A DNA stretch of 64,000 nt from Butyrivibrio sp. (GCF_017433805.1 NZ_JAFRGN010000057.1:1-64000), one strand, 5' to 3'. Counted from the first letter of the stretch, positions 20,001 to 29,850 are shown. Notes: a model not told the origin generated them from the letters alone. Translations and numbers: made by a program.

Positions 20001-21333
20001 AATCCTACAAGAACTTCTTGAGTCCAGGAAATACACTCTGCTTCGCCAGACCATCTCAGAAATGAATACAACAGATATCGCTGCTGCTATGAGTGAGATG
20101 GAGGACGAGGATTCTCTTAAAATGTTCAGAATCCTGCCCAAGGATATGGCTGCTGATGTATTTGCTGATCTGGAACTGGATAACCAGCAATATATTATCC
20201 GTTCACTGTCAGACCGAGAAGCATCCAACATTATTGACAATCTGATGGCCGATGATGCTACTGACCTGTTGGAGGAAATGCCTGCCAACGTAGTTAAGCG
20301 TATTCTGGCCAATGCAAGCCCTGAGACAAGAGCTGATATCAATCATCTGTTACAGTACCCTGAAGATTCCGCCGGTAGTATCATGACTGTGGAGTACGTG
20401 GACCTTCGTGAGGACATGACCGTAGCAGATGCTATTGAGCGTATCCGTAAAAAAGGTGTTGATTCCGAGACTATCAACATCTGCTATGTAGTTACCAGAC
20501 AGAAGATTCTGGTTGGAACTGTGGCCCTCAGATACCTGCTCATCATGAAGCCTGATGAGATAATTGGTGACATCATGAACACCAATGTCATCAGCATCAA
20601 CACCATGACTGACCAGGAAGAAACAGCCCGAATGTTCCAGAAATACGGCTTTACTGCCATGCCTGTCGTAGACAACGAAACCCGTATGGTTGGTATCATC
20701 ACCATCGATGACGTTGTGGACATCATGGAAGAAGAGGCTACCGAGGATATCGAGAAGATGGCAGCTATCGTTCCATCCGACAAGCCCTATCCCAAGGTTG
20801 GAATTTTTGAGACCTATAAGAGCCGTATCCCATGGCTGTTATTCCTCATGATAAGCGCTACTTTCACAGGTGCCATTATCACTGGCTTTGAGGATGCCCT
20901 TTCTGCCTACGTTATCCTTACAGCATATATCCCTATGCTGATGGATACAGGCGGTAATGCCGGTGGACAGGCAAGCGTTTCAATCATCCGTGCTCTTTCA
21001 TTAAAAGAAATAGAGTTTACAGATCTTTTTAAGATCATCTGGAAAGAAATACGAGTTGCTGTACTGTGTGGTCTTACACTTTCAGTTGCAAACTTTGCTA
21101 AGCTATTATTATTTGATAAGCTCGCACTTCCTGTAGCTGCAGTAATTTGCCTGACACTTCTCATAGTTGTACTTATTGCCAAGCTGGTTGGCTGCTGCCT
21201 TCCTATGCTGGCATCCAAGGTTGGCTTTGACCCGGCTGTTATGGCGAGTCCATTTATCACAACTATTGTCGATGCACTGTCACTACTTGTGTACTTCAAC
21301 ATTGCAACCAAGATGCTTCATTTAGTTGTTTAG
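19966..21333 (+). CDS. mgtE: magnesium transporter MgtE
   Basis: 455 residues, usual length. The superhelical N domain (about 1-130) is followed by paired CBS domains (about 135-260, for example FTAMPVVDNETRMVGIITIDD), a plug helix, and five transmembrane helices (about 275-455). The signature of the channel helix PMLMDTGGNAGGQAS is intact. The channel admits Mg2+ and is closed by Mg2+ bound to the cytoplasmic domains. Start ATG has AAGGAG nine bases upstream. It is preceded by a structured leader and followed by the hairpin that also covers the chemoreceptor ribosome site. Confidence 0.96.
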   Translation: MELQEEEKTTAEILQELLESRKYTLLRQTISEMNTTDIAAAMSEMEDEDSLKMFRILPKDMAADVFADLELDNQQYIIRSLSDREASNIIDNLMADDATDLLEEMPANVVKRILANASPETRADINHLLQYPEDSAGSIMTVEYVDLREDMTVADAIERIRKKGVDSETINICYVVTRQKILVGTVALRYLLIMKPDEIIGDIMNTNVISINTMTDQEETARMFQKYGFTAMPVVDNETRMVGIITIDDVVDIMEEEATEDIEKMAAIVPSDKPYPKVGIFETYKSRIPWLLFLMISATFTGAIITGFEDALSAYVILTAYIPMLMDTGGNAGGQASVSIIRALSLKEIEFTDLFKIIWKEIRVAVLCGLTLSVANFAKLLLFDKLALPVAAVICLTLLIVVLIAKLVGCCLPMLASKVGFDPAVMASPFITTIVDALSLLVYFNIATKMLHLVV

Positions 21334-21425
21334 AATCGGGTAATTAAAGCTTTGTTAGATTTACAATTGTCGCTATTTCATAAAGATTTAATATTAAAAT
21401 AAGAATATAAACATTTGATAATAAG

Positions 21426-21481
21426 CCTCCATGTACGATAATGAAATTGGTGATTTCTCATTATTATGCATGGAGGTTTTT
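21426..21481 (+). promoter_or_regulatory. 19-bp hairpin that buries the ribosome site of the chemoreceptor gene
   Basis: Arms 21426-21444 and 21458-21476 pair at 18 of 19 positions (two G-U), with a 13-base loop. The 3' arm ends in TGGAGG, the Shine-Dalgarno sequence of the gene starting at 21485, and is followed by TTTTTAT. The same element can act as an intrinsic terminator for mgtE and as a block on translation of the receptor. Confidence 0.75.
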
Positions 21482-21484
21482 ATC

Positions 21485-23494
21485 ATGGCTAAAAAAGTCA
21501 AAGAGGCTAACGCCCCAAAAAACGCAATTGCATTTAAAGACAGCATAAAGACAAAGCTTATTTCCATTCTGCTTTTGTTAGTTGCAATTCCGCTTATTGT
21601 TTCCCTTATCATAAGCTATATTACATCTACCAATAAGGCTCTTGAAGATGCTAAAACAGCCCTCTCCTGGCAAGCGAGGTACATAGCATCTGAATACGAT
21701 GCCATTATCGACAAGAACGTCACAATCATTCGTTCCATAGCAGAGAACCCTACCACAATCGTATATATGCAGGGGACCGCTGGAATCGAAGATTCTGTCA
21801 TGGTACAGATGATGCAGGCTGGCGATAACATTCTCAACGACGGAAACTCAACAGCCCTCGCAGATACTACAGGTATGCAGACCGTAAGATCAAGTGGTAA
21901 ATGCGTAGATGTCCATGAAAGAGAATACTTTAAACAGGCAATGGCAGGAAATACATTTGTTTCCGACATTATTGTCAGTGCTTCATCAGGACTCAGACAG
22001 ATTACTATCGCTACTCCTATAAAGGATGAGAACGGAGCTGTTCTTGGAGAAATCCAGAGAAACTACAATCTGGCAGAACTTCACGATTTCCTGGCCGCTA
22101 ACACAGAGGATGCATTCGTCCTCGATTCATCCAATATAATGGCAGCTCATGCCAAGATGGAGCTGGGAGTAGATGACGTCTACGACCTTACAGGTTCAGC
22201 CTTCACTACAAGCTCTGAAGGAACTATCGTTGACGACAGTTCTTTTGAAAGTAAGCTCATCATGTCCTGGTACAAAGACCCTGATACAGGATACACCGTT
22301 GTCGTTTCAACCGACTACAACAAGGCTATGGCATCAGCCAAGAATTCTGCTCTGCTCTGCATCATTATTGGTCTTGTAATGCTCGTTATTGCTTCCGTCA
22401 TTTCACTTATGATGGCAAACAGCTTTACAAATCCTGTAGCAGCTGTAAATGACTCTCTTTCCCAGCTGGCTGATGGACGGTTTGCTAAGATTGACAAATT
22501 CACTGCACGAAAAGACGAGTTCGGCACAATGGTCAACAGTACGAATACTGTTATCAACAAACTTGACGAAATCGTTAATAATATCAAAGCTTCTGCTAAC
22601 AATGTAGAGAGCTCATCTAATGAGCTGTCCGACATGGCCAACCAAATTTCCCAGACTGCGGAAGATGTATCCAATGCCGTTCAGGAAATTGCTTCCGGAG
22701 CTACCCAGCAGGCTGATGAGATTCAGTCCGCTACAGAAAACGTTGGTAGTATCGGAGAAGCTGTTGTAGATGTCCAGAATTCTACTAATGACCTTGAGGG
22801 CCTTGCTGGTAGAATGCAGGAAGCATCAGAAGCATCCTCTGCTTCACTTTCTAACCTGCAGGAGTCCAGCAATGAGATGACTGGCAAGATTGATGAGATT
22901 TCAACTACTATCTCTGCTACTCAGAATGCAGTATCCAACATCAACGATAAGGTTGAAGGTATCGCTTCCATCGCTACACAGACTAACCTGTTGTCACTCA
23001 ATGCCAGCATTGAGGCAGCAAGAGCCGGTGAAGCAGGAAAAGGTTTCTCAGTTGTTGCTGAAGAAATTGGTAAGCTTGCTGAAGATTCCAAGAACATGGC
23101 CGATGAGATCAGAAAAGAGATGGATGTCCTTCTTGATCAGTCCAAAGCTGCTGTATCTGCTGCTGAAGCGATCAAAGACAGTAACATTAACCAGCAGAGT
23201 GCTCTTGGCGAGACTCTCACAAGCGTAAATAGCATGCTGGAAGATATCGCATCTACAGTAGGCGGTGTACAGAGAATTTCCAGAGGCGCAAACACTTGCG
23301 AAACTTCCAAGAATGCTGTTGTTGATACAATGAGCGCTCTTTCAGCAATTTCTGAAGAGAACGCAGCATCCAGTGAAGAAACTGGAGCATCCATGCAGGA
23401 GCTGTCCGCTACAGTTACTACACTTGCAGGATCAGCTAATAGTCTTAAGGAAGTTGCCGAGAAGCTCAATGAGGATATCAGCTTCTTCAAATAA
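21485..23494 (+). CDS. methyl-accepting chemotaxis protein
   Basis: 669 residues from ATG 21485 (GGAGG eight bases upstream). A first transmembrane helix (about 20-42) and second (about 290-312) flank a periplasm-side dCache sensor with the [15 protein letters not shown]-like start and the segment [18 protein letters not shown] domain (about 313-365) and a long methyl-accepting coiled coil follow; the conserved hairpin tip reads [19 protein letters not shown]. It would signal to CheA/CheW. The dCache ligand (often amino or organic acids) cannot be told. No chemotaxis genes are adjacent. Confidence 0.93.
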   Translation: MAKKVKEANAPKNAIAFKDSIKTKLISILLLLVAIPLIVSLIISYITSTNKALEDAKTALSWQARYIASEYDAIIDKNVTIIRSIAENPTTIVYMQGTAGIEDSVMVQMMQAGDNILNDGNSTALADTTGMQTVRSSGKCVDVHEREYFKQAMAGNTFVSDIIVSASSGLRQITIATPIKDENGAVLGEIQRNYNLAELHDFLAANTEDAFVLDSSNIMAAHAKMELGVDDVYDLTGSAFTTSSEGTIVDDSSFESKLIMSWYKDPDTGYTVVVSTDYNKAMASAKNSALLCIIIGLVMLVIASVISLMMANSFTNPVAAVNDSLSQLADGRFAKIDKFTARKDEFGTMVNSTNTVINKLDEIVNNIKASANNVESSSNELSDMANQISQTAEDVSNAVQEIASGATQQADEIQSATENVGSIGEAVVDVQNSTNDLEGLAGRMQEASEASSASLSNLQESSNEMTGKIDEISTTISATQNAVSNINDKVEGIASIATQTNLLSLNASIEAARAGEAGKGFSVVAEEIGKLAEDSKNMADEIRKEMDVLLDQSKAAVSAAEAIKDSNINQQSALGETLTSVNSMLEDIASTVGGVQRISRGANTCETSKNAVVDTMSALSAISEENAASSEETGASMQELSATVTTLAGSANSLKEVAEKLNEDISFFK

Positions 23495-23540
23495 TTTTAA
23501 TACGCCCTTGTTCATTCAGTATTGAATGTTAACGCACACA

Positions 23541-23590
23541 GAAAAGAGGCTACGCACTGATCATTTGCGATTGGTGCACAGTCTCTTTTC
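23541..23590. terminator. bidirectional terminator between convergent genes
   Basis: AAAAGAG (23542-23548) pairs with CTCTTTT (23583-23589), with inner GCAC/GTGC pairing. U-rich tracts follow on the plus strand. It lies between the chemoreceptor (+) and the GH13 gene (-). Confidence 0.75.
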
Positions 23591-23614
23591 ATGTTTGTTT
23601 TTATATTTGATTAC

Positions 23615-25345
23615 TCAATTTTTATCAATATATCTGTATATTCTGGTCTCAAATGGACGAAAATATCCTTTTCTAAGCTCTATTTCACTGAGCTCCTGCT
23701 CAATGTGGTCGAATACTCCATTGTAGGACACCGGCTCTTTTGGATAATTACACAGTACGAGCTCTCCGTGTTTGCCCGCGAACTTAGACGGCTTATGGGC
23801 TTTAACAGGGAATCTTGAGAAGGAGCATATGATTAGATAACTTTCTCCATCAAGGCTTCTCTCATACATGTAAATATTTTTATCCTTAGGGAAATGCTCT
23901 GTGTAAGTGCCGTAAATAAGCGTCTTGGAGTTCTTACGAAGGGCAAGGCATTTCCTGTAGAAATTCAGGATACTGTTCTCATCCTTATCTTCTTTTCTGA
24001 CATTAACTCTCTTATAATTGGGGTTCACGTAGAACCAGGGCTTAACTGTAGAGAAGCCTGCATTCTCGGTATCATCCCATTGTACAGGGGTTCTGGAAGA
24101 ATCACGGCTGGACAAATGTATTCTGTGAAGGCGCCTCTCCGGATCCTCCTTGAGGTGATAGGTGTGATAGTTGGTAATTGAGGAAACATCCACGTACTGG
24201 TCAATGGACATGAGCCTGATATTAGTCATGCCAATCTCCTGCCCCTGATAAATAAATGGCGTTCCCTGCTGGAATATGTAGCTTGTAGCCAGCATAGTTC
24301 CACTTTCTCTCCAGAAATGCTCACTTCCATACCTGCTTATAATGCGGGGATGATCGTGATTTTCAAGGTACAGCGCATTCCATCCCTTACCGGCAAGAGC
24401 ATATTGCCACTTGGAGAAGGCTTTTTTGAGCTTAATAAGCGAAAATGGCCTATGGACATACTCTGTGTACAGGCAATCAGCCATCATATGGTCAAAAGAA
24501 AACATCATATCAAGAGACTTGGTCGGCCCAGTCAGATACTTCATGGCAGACTTGACCGTAGTCATAGGTCCTTCGCCCAGCTGGAAACAGTCGTACTCAT
24601 CGCAGACCTTACGAAACTCAGCCAGATACTCGTGAATATGGGGGCCATCCTTGTAATAGGGCATTCCATTAACTGCTGGTAAAAAAGGAATTCCATTGGG
24701 AAGTCCTTCCTTTTTGGAAATGAAATTAATGACATCTTCCCTGAAGCCGTCGACACCCATATCCAGCCAGAAGCGCATAATATCCTTTACCTCCTGACGA
24801 ACCTTAGGGTTATCCATGTTAAGGTCAGGCTGCTTCTTGGCAAAAATGTGAAGGTAGTACTGACCTCTTTCGCAGTCATACTCCCAGGCTTTTCCTTCAA
24901 AGAGGCTATCCCAGTTGTTAGGCTCATCACGCCAGATATAATAGTCACTATAAGGATTGTCCTTGCCCTTACGGCTCTCTTTAAACCATGGGTGCTCGTC
25001 AGAGGTATGGTTAACTACCAGGTCCATAATGACCTTAAGACCTAGGGCATGGGCTCTTTTTAGTACCTTTTGGAACTGTGCAAGATCTCCAAAATCAGGA
25101 TGAATGTCCTTATAATCAGAGATATCGTAGCCAAAGTCGGCGTTGGGAGATGGGTATATTGGCGAAAACCAGATTCCATCTACTCCAAGGCTCTTAACAT
25201 ACTCAAGCTTATCATAGACGCCATATAGGTCTCCTATTCCATCACCGTTACCATCTGCAAAGCTCCTCACCCAAATCTGGTAGAAGCTCATTTCCTTATA
25301 CCAGTCGCGTTTTATGTTTTTGTTGTCATTATCAGTTGTCATCAT
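23615..25345 (-). CDS. GH13 alpha-glucosidase / oligo-1,6-glucosidase type
   Basis: 576 residues, usual for GH13 subfamilies 23/29/31. The (beta/alpha)8 barrel carries the family regions DLVVNHTSDEH, GFREDVIN (nucleophile Asp204), QLGEG (acid/base Glu258) and LENHDHPR (Asp331). A C-terminal beta domain follows. No signal peptide, so it is cytoplasmic. It splits terminal glucose from alpha-glucosides; linkage preference (1,4 or 1,6, or trehalose-type) cannot be fixed by eye. It overlaps the upstream glycosyltransferase gene by 14 bases and is the last gene of a four-gene run. Confidence 0.93.
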   Translation of the reverse strand: MMTTDNDNKNIKRDWYKEMSFYQIWVRSFADGNGDGIGDLYGVYDKLEYVKSLGVDGIWFSPIYPSPNADFGYDISDYKDIHPDFGDLAQFQKVLKRAHALGLKVIMDLVVNHTSDEHPWFKESRKGKDNPYSDYYIWRDEPNNWDSLFEGKAWEYDCERGQYYLHIFAKKQPDLNMDNPKVRQEVKDIMRFWLDMGVDGFREDVINFISKKEGLPNGIPFLPAVNGMPYYKDGPHIHEYLAEFRKVCDEYDCFQLGEGPMTTVKSAMKYLTGPTKSLDMMFSFDHMMADCLYTEYVHRPFSLIKLKKAFSKWQYALAGKGWNALYLENHDHPRIISRYGSEHFWRESGTMLATSYIFQQGTPFIYQGQEIGMTNIRLMSIDQYVDVSSITNYHTYHLKEDPERRLHRIHLSSRDSSRTPVQWDDTENAGFSTVKPWFYVNPNYKRVNVRKEDKDENSILNFYRKCLALRKNSKTLIYGTYTEHFPKDKNIYMYERSLDGESYLIICSFSRFPVKAHKPSKFAGKHGELVLCNYPKEPVSYNGVFDHIEQELSEIELRKGYFRPFETRIYRYIDKN

Positions 25346-26870
25346 ATTTGTCGTCCGAATAGTCTTCTGTGAAATTGTCTTTTATCTTATCTATACCTTC
25401 GTTTATGCCCTTTTTGAGGGATTCTACCCCATCCTTAAACTCCTGATAATTATCTCTTAGATTATCCTTAAACTCCTCATAACCTGACTTTATTTCATCA
25501 CGAAAATCCTGATAGTTCTCAAGCATTCCATCTCGGATCTCGTTGTAATTATCTATCACCTCGTCCTTGAAATCCTGATATCCCTCACGGACTTCAGCGT
25601 GGATGTCCTTAGGAATATCCACAAATACTCTCTGGGTGCCATTCAGAATAGTCGCAGCAGAATTCATGAGATTCTCAAAGCTCTGATGTTTCCTGACCCC
25701 AAGCTCTCCGCTTCTTACCATCTCTTTTATCTCTTTATATCTGTCATATCCAAGCCTTACCGCCTTGTCCCATGAAATGTAGATCTCATCCATAGCATTC
25801 TGACCAATCTGATGGAGACGGCCCAGATCTCCGGAAACCTCCTCAAGAAGCTGTGCCATAGACTCTGGATTTTCTTCTATGAGATAGCCGTTTCTATCAT
25901 GAGTAATGCCCTCTGCAGCACATGAACCCTTTATGAGAACACTGGCAAGTCCGCAGGCTGCTGCCTCTCTGACAACGATGCCGTTTGTATCATAAGTTGA
26001 TGGGAAAAGAAACAGGTCTGCCCTTGTGTTCCAGGCTCTAAGCTTTTCTCTGTCGTGGATTGGCCCAGTAAAGATGACCTTATTCTCTATTCCATAGGAC
26101 TTAACCAGCTCCTGCATCTCTTCAGCATCAGCGCCGCCGCCCACAAATACCATCCTGAAATCCATGCCCTTCTGGTTTAGAAGATTCATGGCTTCAATGA
26201 TGATTGGAAGTCCTTTGTACTTCATAAGTCTTCCAACAAAAAGATATAGTGGAATTCCCTCAGGAATGTCGTAGGTATTATTTAGTTCTTTTACCATGTC
26301 TTCGGAAGCTCGGCCTCGTGGAAAATCTACGCCGTTTGGCATAACCCTGTACTCGCCCTGATAGCCAAGAGAGCGAAGGTTCTCGCCAGCGCCTTCTGAA
26401 ACTACCCAGACATCGTCGCAGGCCTCGATATTACTGACCATAGCTTTAATGGCTTCTTTTTTGAGGATACCTTCTCCAACGGCTCTTGCAATATCCACAT
26501 CAAATTTGGTGTGGTAAGTGAACACAATCGGAGCTCCCGTCTCACGGCGTAGAATTCTTGCCATTACCGTAGATGCGGCAGGACAATGCGTGTGGATAAT
26601 GTTTGGCTTAAGCTCAGCCATTTGAGCTATTTCCCTTATGGCGAGAGGATATCCGGTACGATACCCCTTCACAAAGTCCGTAGTGTCAAAGCTTGGATAA
26701 GCCACAACCTTATAGGGATAGCCCTCATAATCCGCCTCGGGATACTTGGGCGTTCCGACAATAACGTTTGATTCAAGCTCGTTTGTCAGTATATTTCCGT
26801 AGTTCATAACGACATTGGCAACGCCGTCAATGATTGGTGGAAAAGAATCATTTAGTAAGCATATGTTCAT
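25332..26870 (-). CDS. GT4 glycosyltransferase with amphipathic 11-residue-repeat tail
   Basis: 512 residues. Residues 1-385 form a GT-B glycosyltransferase of family 4: N-terminal DSFPPIIDGVANVV, IIHTHCPAA, FVGRLMKYKG and the C-terminal region PSTYDTNGIVVREAAACG. This type includes diacylglycerol glucosyltransferases. Residues about 431-496 (nucleotides 25383-25580) consist of six 11-residue repeats of the pattern YQDFKDEVIDN, strongly charged with Y/F and I/V/L at fixed places, then an acidic end. Eleven-residue periodicity is typical of amphipathic helices that lie on membranes or make coiled coils. A glycolipid synthase at the membrane is my inference. It lies 18 bases after the membrane-protein gene. 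Confidence 0.88.
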   Translation of the reverse strand: MNICLLNDSFPPIIDGVANVVMNYGNILTNELESNVIVGTPKYPEADYEGYPYKVVAYPSFDTTDFVKGYRTGYPLAIREIAQMAELKPNIIHTHCPAASTVMARILRRETGAPIVFTYHTKFDVDIARAVGEGILKKEAIKAMVSNIEACDDVWVVSEGAGENLRSLGYQGEYRVMPNGVDFPRGRASEDMVKELNNTYDIPEGIPLYLFVGRLMKYKGLPIIIEAMNLLNQKGMDFRMVFVGGGADAEEMQELVKSYGIENKVIFTGPIHDREKLRAWNTRADLFLFPSTYDTNGIVVREAAACGLASVLIKGSCAAEGITHDRNGYLIEENPESMAQLLEEVSGDLGRLHQIGQNAMDEIYISWDKAVRLGYDRYKEIKEMVRSGELGVRKHQSFENLMNSAATILNGTQRVFVDIPKDIHAEVREGYQDFKDEVIDNYNEIRDGMLENYQDFRDEIKSGYEEFKDNLRDNYQEFKDGVESLKKGINEGIDKIKDNFTEDYSDDKYDDN

Positions 26871-26888
26871 GTTCTGTAGCCTCCATTA

Positions 26889-27647
26889 TCAAAGTCCTAT
26901 GTATTTGCGTCTGAGGTACAAGCCCAAAATAAAGATTCCTACTGTTTCAACCAGGTGAAAAATAACTGATGTCCATACAATTCCTACGCTATAGCCTCCA
27001 ACAGTGACAGTATGCATTCCCAGCAGCACAAAGGACAGCAAAAAGAAGGTCATCAATATCATTGTGATAACCTTGAGCAGCTTGTCGTTTAGGAATATTC
27101 CAGTCATCATACTTCCCAGTAAAAGAGCTATGAGAAGACCTATATACTTAAATCCATGGGTATTATTGTAGATAGCAACAAAATCCTCGTTAGAGGTCAT
27201 GCCACTACTAAAGTCAAAGAGATCTGATATGAATCTACTGTAGACAAGTGAGCAGATATCATAGACCATGCGAACTGCGATCAGAATCGCTCCCCAGAGC
27301 TCGAGGAGCTTGGCGATAGAATCTCCAGTAAGAGCCGGGACTTTACTGCCCAGAGTCTCCTGCTGAAGGACAGCCATTTTGAGTCTGTCTGATTCCTCCA
27401 CCACAGAAAGAGCGCTCTTTAGCTTATCAAAAGCGCCTATAAAAACAAATGCCATGAGAATGACCTGAATAGCAGCAACTGCAATCTGTCCAGCCATGAT
27501 AGTTGAATTGGCTATATCAGGCTGTTCAGCGTTGGCGCTGCGAACCATTCTCCGTATTATCAACAAAGCAAAATTTGCACAGACATGTATTCCTGCCGCC
27601 CAGAAAAGTGAATTCGACAGGTAATGCTCTTTTCTATTGACGTACAC
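26889..27647 (-). CDS. multi-pass membrane protein of unknown function
   Basis: 252 residues from GTG 27647, immediately after the rsmH stop, with GGGGGA upstream. Five to six hydrophobic helices are visible: about 10-30, 48-72, 112-135, 165-185, 192-212 and 222-245. Between helices 2 and 3 is a charged cytoplasmic segment. I recognise no family. It is packed between rsmH and the GT4 gene and is probably co-transcribed with them. Confidence 0.8.
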   Translation of the reverse strand: MYVNRKEHYLSNSLFWAAGIHVCANFALLIIRRMVRSANAEQPDIANSTIMAGQIAVAAIQVILMAFVFIGAFDKLKSALSVVEESDRLKMAVLQQETLGSKVPALTGDSIAKLLELWGAILIAVRMVYDICSLVYSRFISDLFDFSSGMTSNEDFVAIYNNTHGFKYIGLLIALLLGSMMTGIFLNDKLLKVITMILMTFFLLSFVLLGMHTVTVGGYSVGIVWTSVIFHLVETVGIFILGLYLRRKYIGL

Positions 27648-28697
27648 TTATGTGTCCCCCTTGATTGCCCACCTCATCTTGGTTGATTTACTGCGGGGAT
27701 TAACCCTGCACTCCTCAGCCGAAGGCCTTGTGACATCTTCTGAAATGTCACTATATATGCCAGCTTTTTTGAGCTCTTTAAAAGACTTTTTGACGAGTCT
27801 GTCCTCACCTGAATGGAAGGTCAGGATTGCAACTCTTGCTCCTGGCTTCAGGATATTGGGAAGCTTTTCAAGGAATGTGTACAACACCTCAAACTCGCTG
27901 TTAACGTCTATTCTAAGAGCCTGGAAAACTCTGGCACAGCTCTTTTTGATGGCCTGATCCTTTTCCTCCTTGGGAACCTTCCAAAGAGCTGACTCTATAG
28001 CCTGCCTGAGAGCTGTTGTGGTGTCCATGGGATCACCTTTTTTCATAAGATTAAAAACCTTGTCTGCTATCTCCTCTGCATAGGGCTCATCTGAGTTTTC
28101 CACAAGCATCCCTACGAATTCATCTCTTGTGATGTTATGAAGCCTTTCTGCTGCTGACTCCCCGTGCTCAGGGTCAAGTCTAAGGTCAAGAGGTCCGTCT
28201 ATCTTGTAGGAAAAGCCTCGACTTGGATCATCAATCTGCATTGATGATACTCCAAGATCTGCCAGTACAAAGTCAAACTTTCCTACTTCAGCTGCCACCT
28301 GGTCGATATTGGCGAAGTTAGTAAGTCTGAACCGGAATATTTCTTCACCAAAGCCTGCGTTTCTAAGACGTTCTATTGTCTTCCTGGATTCTATAGGATC
28401 AACATCGAGCCCATAAACGCAGCCCTCTCCCTGAAGCTGTTCCAGCATCTTTCTAGTATGGCCGCCATAGCCAAGAGTACAGTCAAGTCCCTGCTCACCT
28501 GGCTGTATATTAAGCACATCCAGTATTTCTTTTACCATGATGGAAATGTGCATTCCTGCTGGTGTTGAGCCCTTGGAAATAACGTGCGCCACTGTATCTG
28601 CGTACTTCTCCGGATTCCGTTCTTTATATTTTTCTTCAAATTTACGAGGGTACTTACCTGAGTAGTGGACCCTGCGCTTATGCTGCTTTTCTTCCAA
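27648..28697 (-). CDS. RsmH/MraW-type rRNA (cytosine-N4)-methyltransferase paralogue
   Basis: 349 residues from TTG 28697. SAM-binding motifs read GLDCTLGYGGHTRKML and FDFVLADLGVSSMQID; the conserved block RGFSYKIDGPLDLRLDP and the C-terminal FHSGEDRLVKKSF are present. RsmH methylates C1402 of 16S rRNA. Two things differ from a standard RsmH: about 45 extra basic residues at the N-terminus and HSGED in place of the common HSLED. It is also outside a division and cell-wall cluster and instead leads a glycosyltransferase operon. It may therefore be a second, divergent copy. Confidence 0.88.
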   Translation of the reverse strand: MEEKQHKRRVHYSGKYPRKFEEKYKERNPEKYADTVAHVISKGSTPAGMHISIMVKEILDVLNIQPGEQGLDCTLGYGGHTRKMLEQLQGEGCVYGLDVDPIESRKTIERLRNAGFGEEIFRFRLTNFANIDQVAAEVGKFDFVLADLGVSSMQIDDPSRGFSYKIDGPLDLRLDPEHGESAAERLHNITRDEFVGMLVENSDEPYAEEIADKVFNLMKKGDPMDTTTALRQAIESALWKVPKEEKDQAIKKSCARVFQALRIDVNSEFEVLYTFLEKLPNILKPGARVAILTFHSGEDRLVKKSFKELKKAGIYSDISEDVTRPSAEECRVNPRSKSTKMRWAIKGDT

Positions 28698-28848
28698 ATC
28701 TGTGATTCCTTTTTTGTGTTTTATTATGTGTTCTGTCTATTACCTATTTTCTATGGAGTGATATTATTCAATATCTGAATTTGTCTGCCTCATATATCAG
28801 TTTAGCACAAATACGAGTTGTAAATGTAGCAATAATCCATACTGCAAA

Positions 28849-28877
28849 ATGAGCTGTAGACTAATGCTACAGCTCAT
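28849..28877 (-). terminator. hairpin at the end of the ion-channel gene
   Basis: An 11-bp perfect stem ATGAGCTGTAG (28849-28859) with CTACAGCTCAT (28867-28877). The stop codon of the channel lies in the stem. The U-tract (TTTTGC) is short, so termination may be partial. Confidence 0.65.
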
Positions 28878-29598
28878 ATTTCGATTTCTTTCTATTGATC
28901 TCACTTATGTAGGCCGCTGTTATCATGCCCGATGGAAGGGCAATTACCGCAACTCCCATAAGAGCCGATACTATTGTGATAAGGCGTCCCACATCTGTTG
29001 TCGGATAGATATCGCCGTAGCCTATAGTTGTTATGGAAATTGTAGCCCAGTACACCGCATCAAAGAAGTTTTCAAAAAGATCTGGTTCTAACTGGAAAAT
29101 CAGCATAGCTGATACAAATATGTAGATCACTATCAGGATAAGTACCGCCAGAAGCTGCTTTTTAACTTTCCTCAGAACATTAGCTATGACAACAGCTGTC
29201 TTGGAATATCTGATGAGCTTTAATACTCTGAATATCCTAAAGAGTCGCAGGAGCCCGATAGCTGATGTGACTGGGGAAAAGAGATAAATAATGGGGATAA
29301 TTGATAACAGGTCGAATATGGCAAGAGGCGTTAATATATAAGCAATGTATGCTCTGATACTCTTGTATCCCATTTTATAGTCTGCGGTACATACTCTGGC
29401 GATATAGTCGATGACAAATATAATCGTTGTGAGAATTTCAATCCAGAATGTATAGGTATTATCTTTCTTGAGTGTCAGCGGAATAAGACCCACAATTACT
29501 GCAACCGTCATGAGCATATCATAGGCTCTGCTGGAGTTATCTCCAATACTCGATACTTCAATTACTTCGTATACTCTTTTCTTAAAAACCTTTTCCAT
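28867..29598 (-). CDS. voltage-gated-type potassium/ion channel
   Basis: 243 residues from ATG 29598 (GAGG seven bases upstream). Six transmembrane helices. S4 shows regularly spaced arginines (LLRLFRIFRVLKLIRYSK), and the pore loop has the K+ selectivity filter TTIGYGD. S1-S4 (about 20-150) and the S5-pore-S6 part (about 150-230) fit the Kv superfamily; the short cytoplasmic tail has no RCK domain. It would conduct K+ across the cell membrane. The start lies eight bases after a 52-residue membrane-protein gene. Confidence 0.92.
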   Translation of the reverse strand: MEKVFKKRVYEVIEVSSIGDNSSRAYDMLMTVAVIVGLIPLTLKKDNTYTFWIEILTTIIFVIDYIARVCTADYKMGYKSIRAYIAYILTPLAIFDLLSIIPIIYLFSPVTSAIGLLRLFRIFRVLKLIRYSKTAVVIANVLRKVKKQLLAVLILIVIYIFVSAMLIFQLEPDLFENFFDAVYWATISITTIGYGDIYPTTDVGRLITIVSALMGVAVIALPSGMITAAYISEINRKKSKYEL

Positions 29599-29606
29599 AG
29601 GCGACC

Positions 29607-29765
29607 TCAAAAATTCCCTGAAATAAATGCAAGAATCCCAAGAACAGCTAAAACAATGCTGAGAAGCCTGCATAGTGCGACGAAGATAGTTGAATAAAGG
29701 CCTATTCTAGAAGTATGTACGCCAGTATCTGATATGAAGATGTCTTTTTCCCGGTCTTTTCCCAT
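29607..29765 (-). CDS. 52-residue single-pass membrane protein upstream of the channel
   Basis: ATG 29765 is preceded by AAAAGGTG at seven bases. The product starts MGKDREKDIFISDTG, has one hydrophobic helix (about 21-50: IGLYSTIFVALCRLL and onward) and ends in GNF. The stop is eight bases before the channel start codon, and the channel ribosome site lies at this stop, so the two are translationally linked. I know no family. It could be an accessory subunit of the channel; the alternative is a chance frame, but start signal, hydrophobic helix and spacing argue for a gene. Confidence 0.6.
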   Translation of the reverse strand: MGKDREKDIFISDTGVHTSRIGLYSTIFVALCRLLSIVLAVLGILAFISGNF

Positions 29766-29850
29766 ACGAAGCACCTTTTCTCTGTATATGCTTATAGCAT
29801 ACGTCTATAACGTAAGGATTTATGTTTTAACTGCAATTATGCGATGAAAT

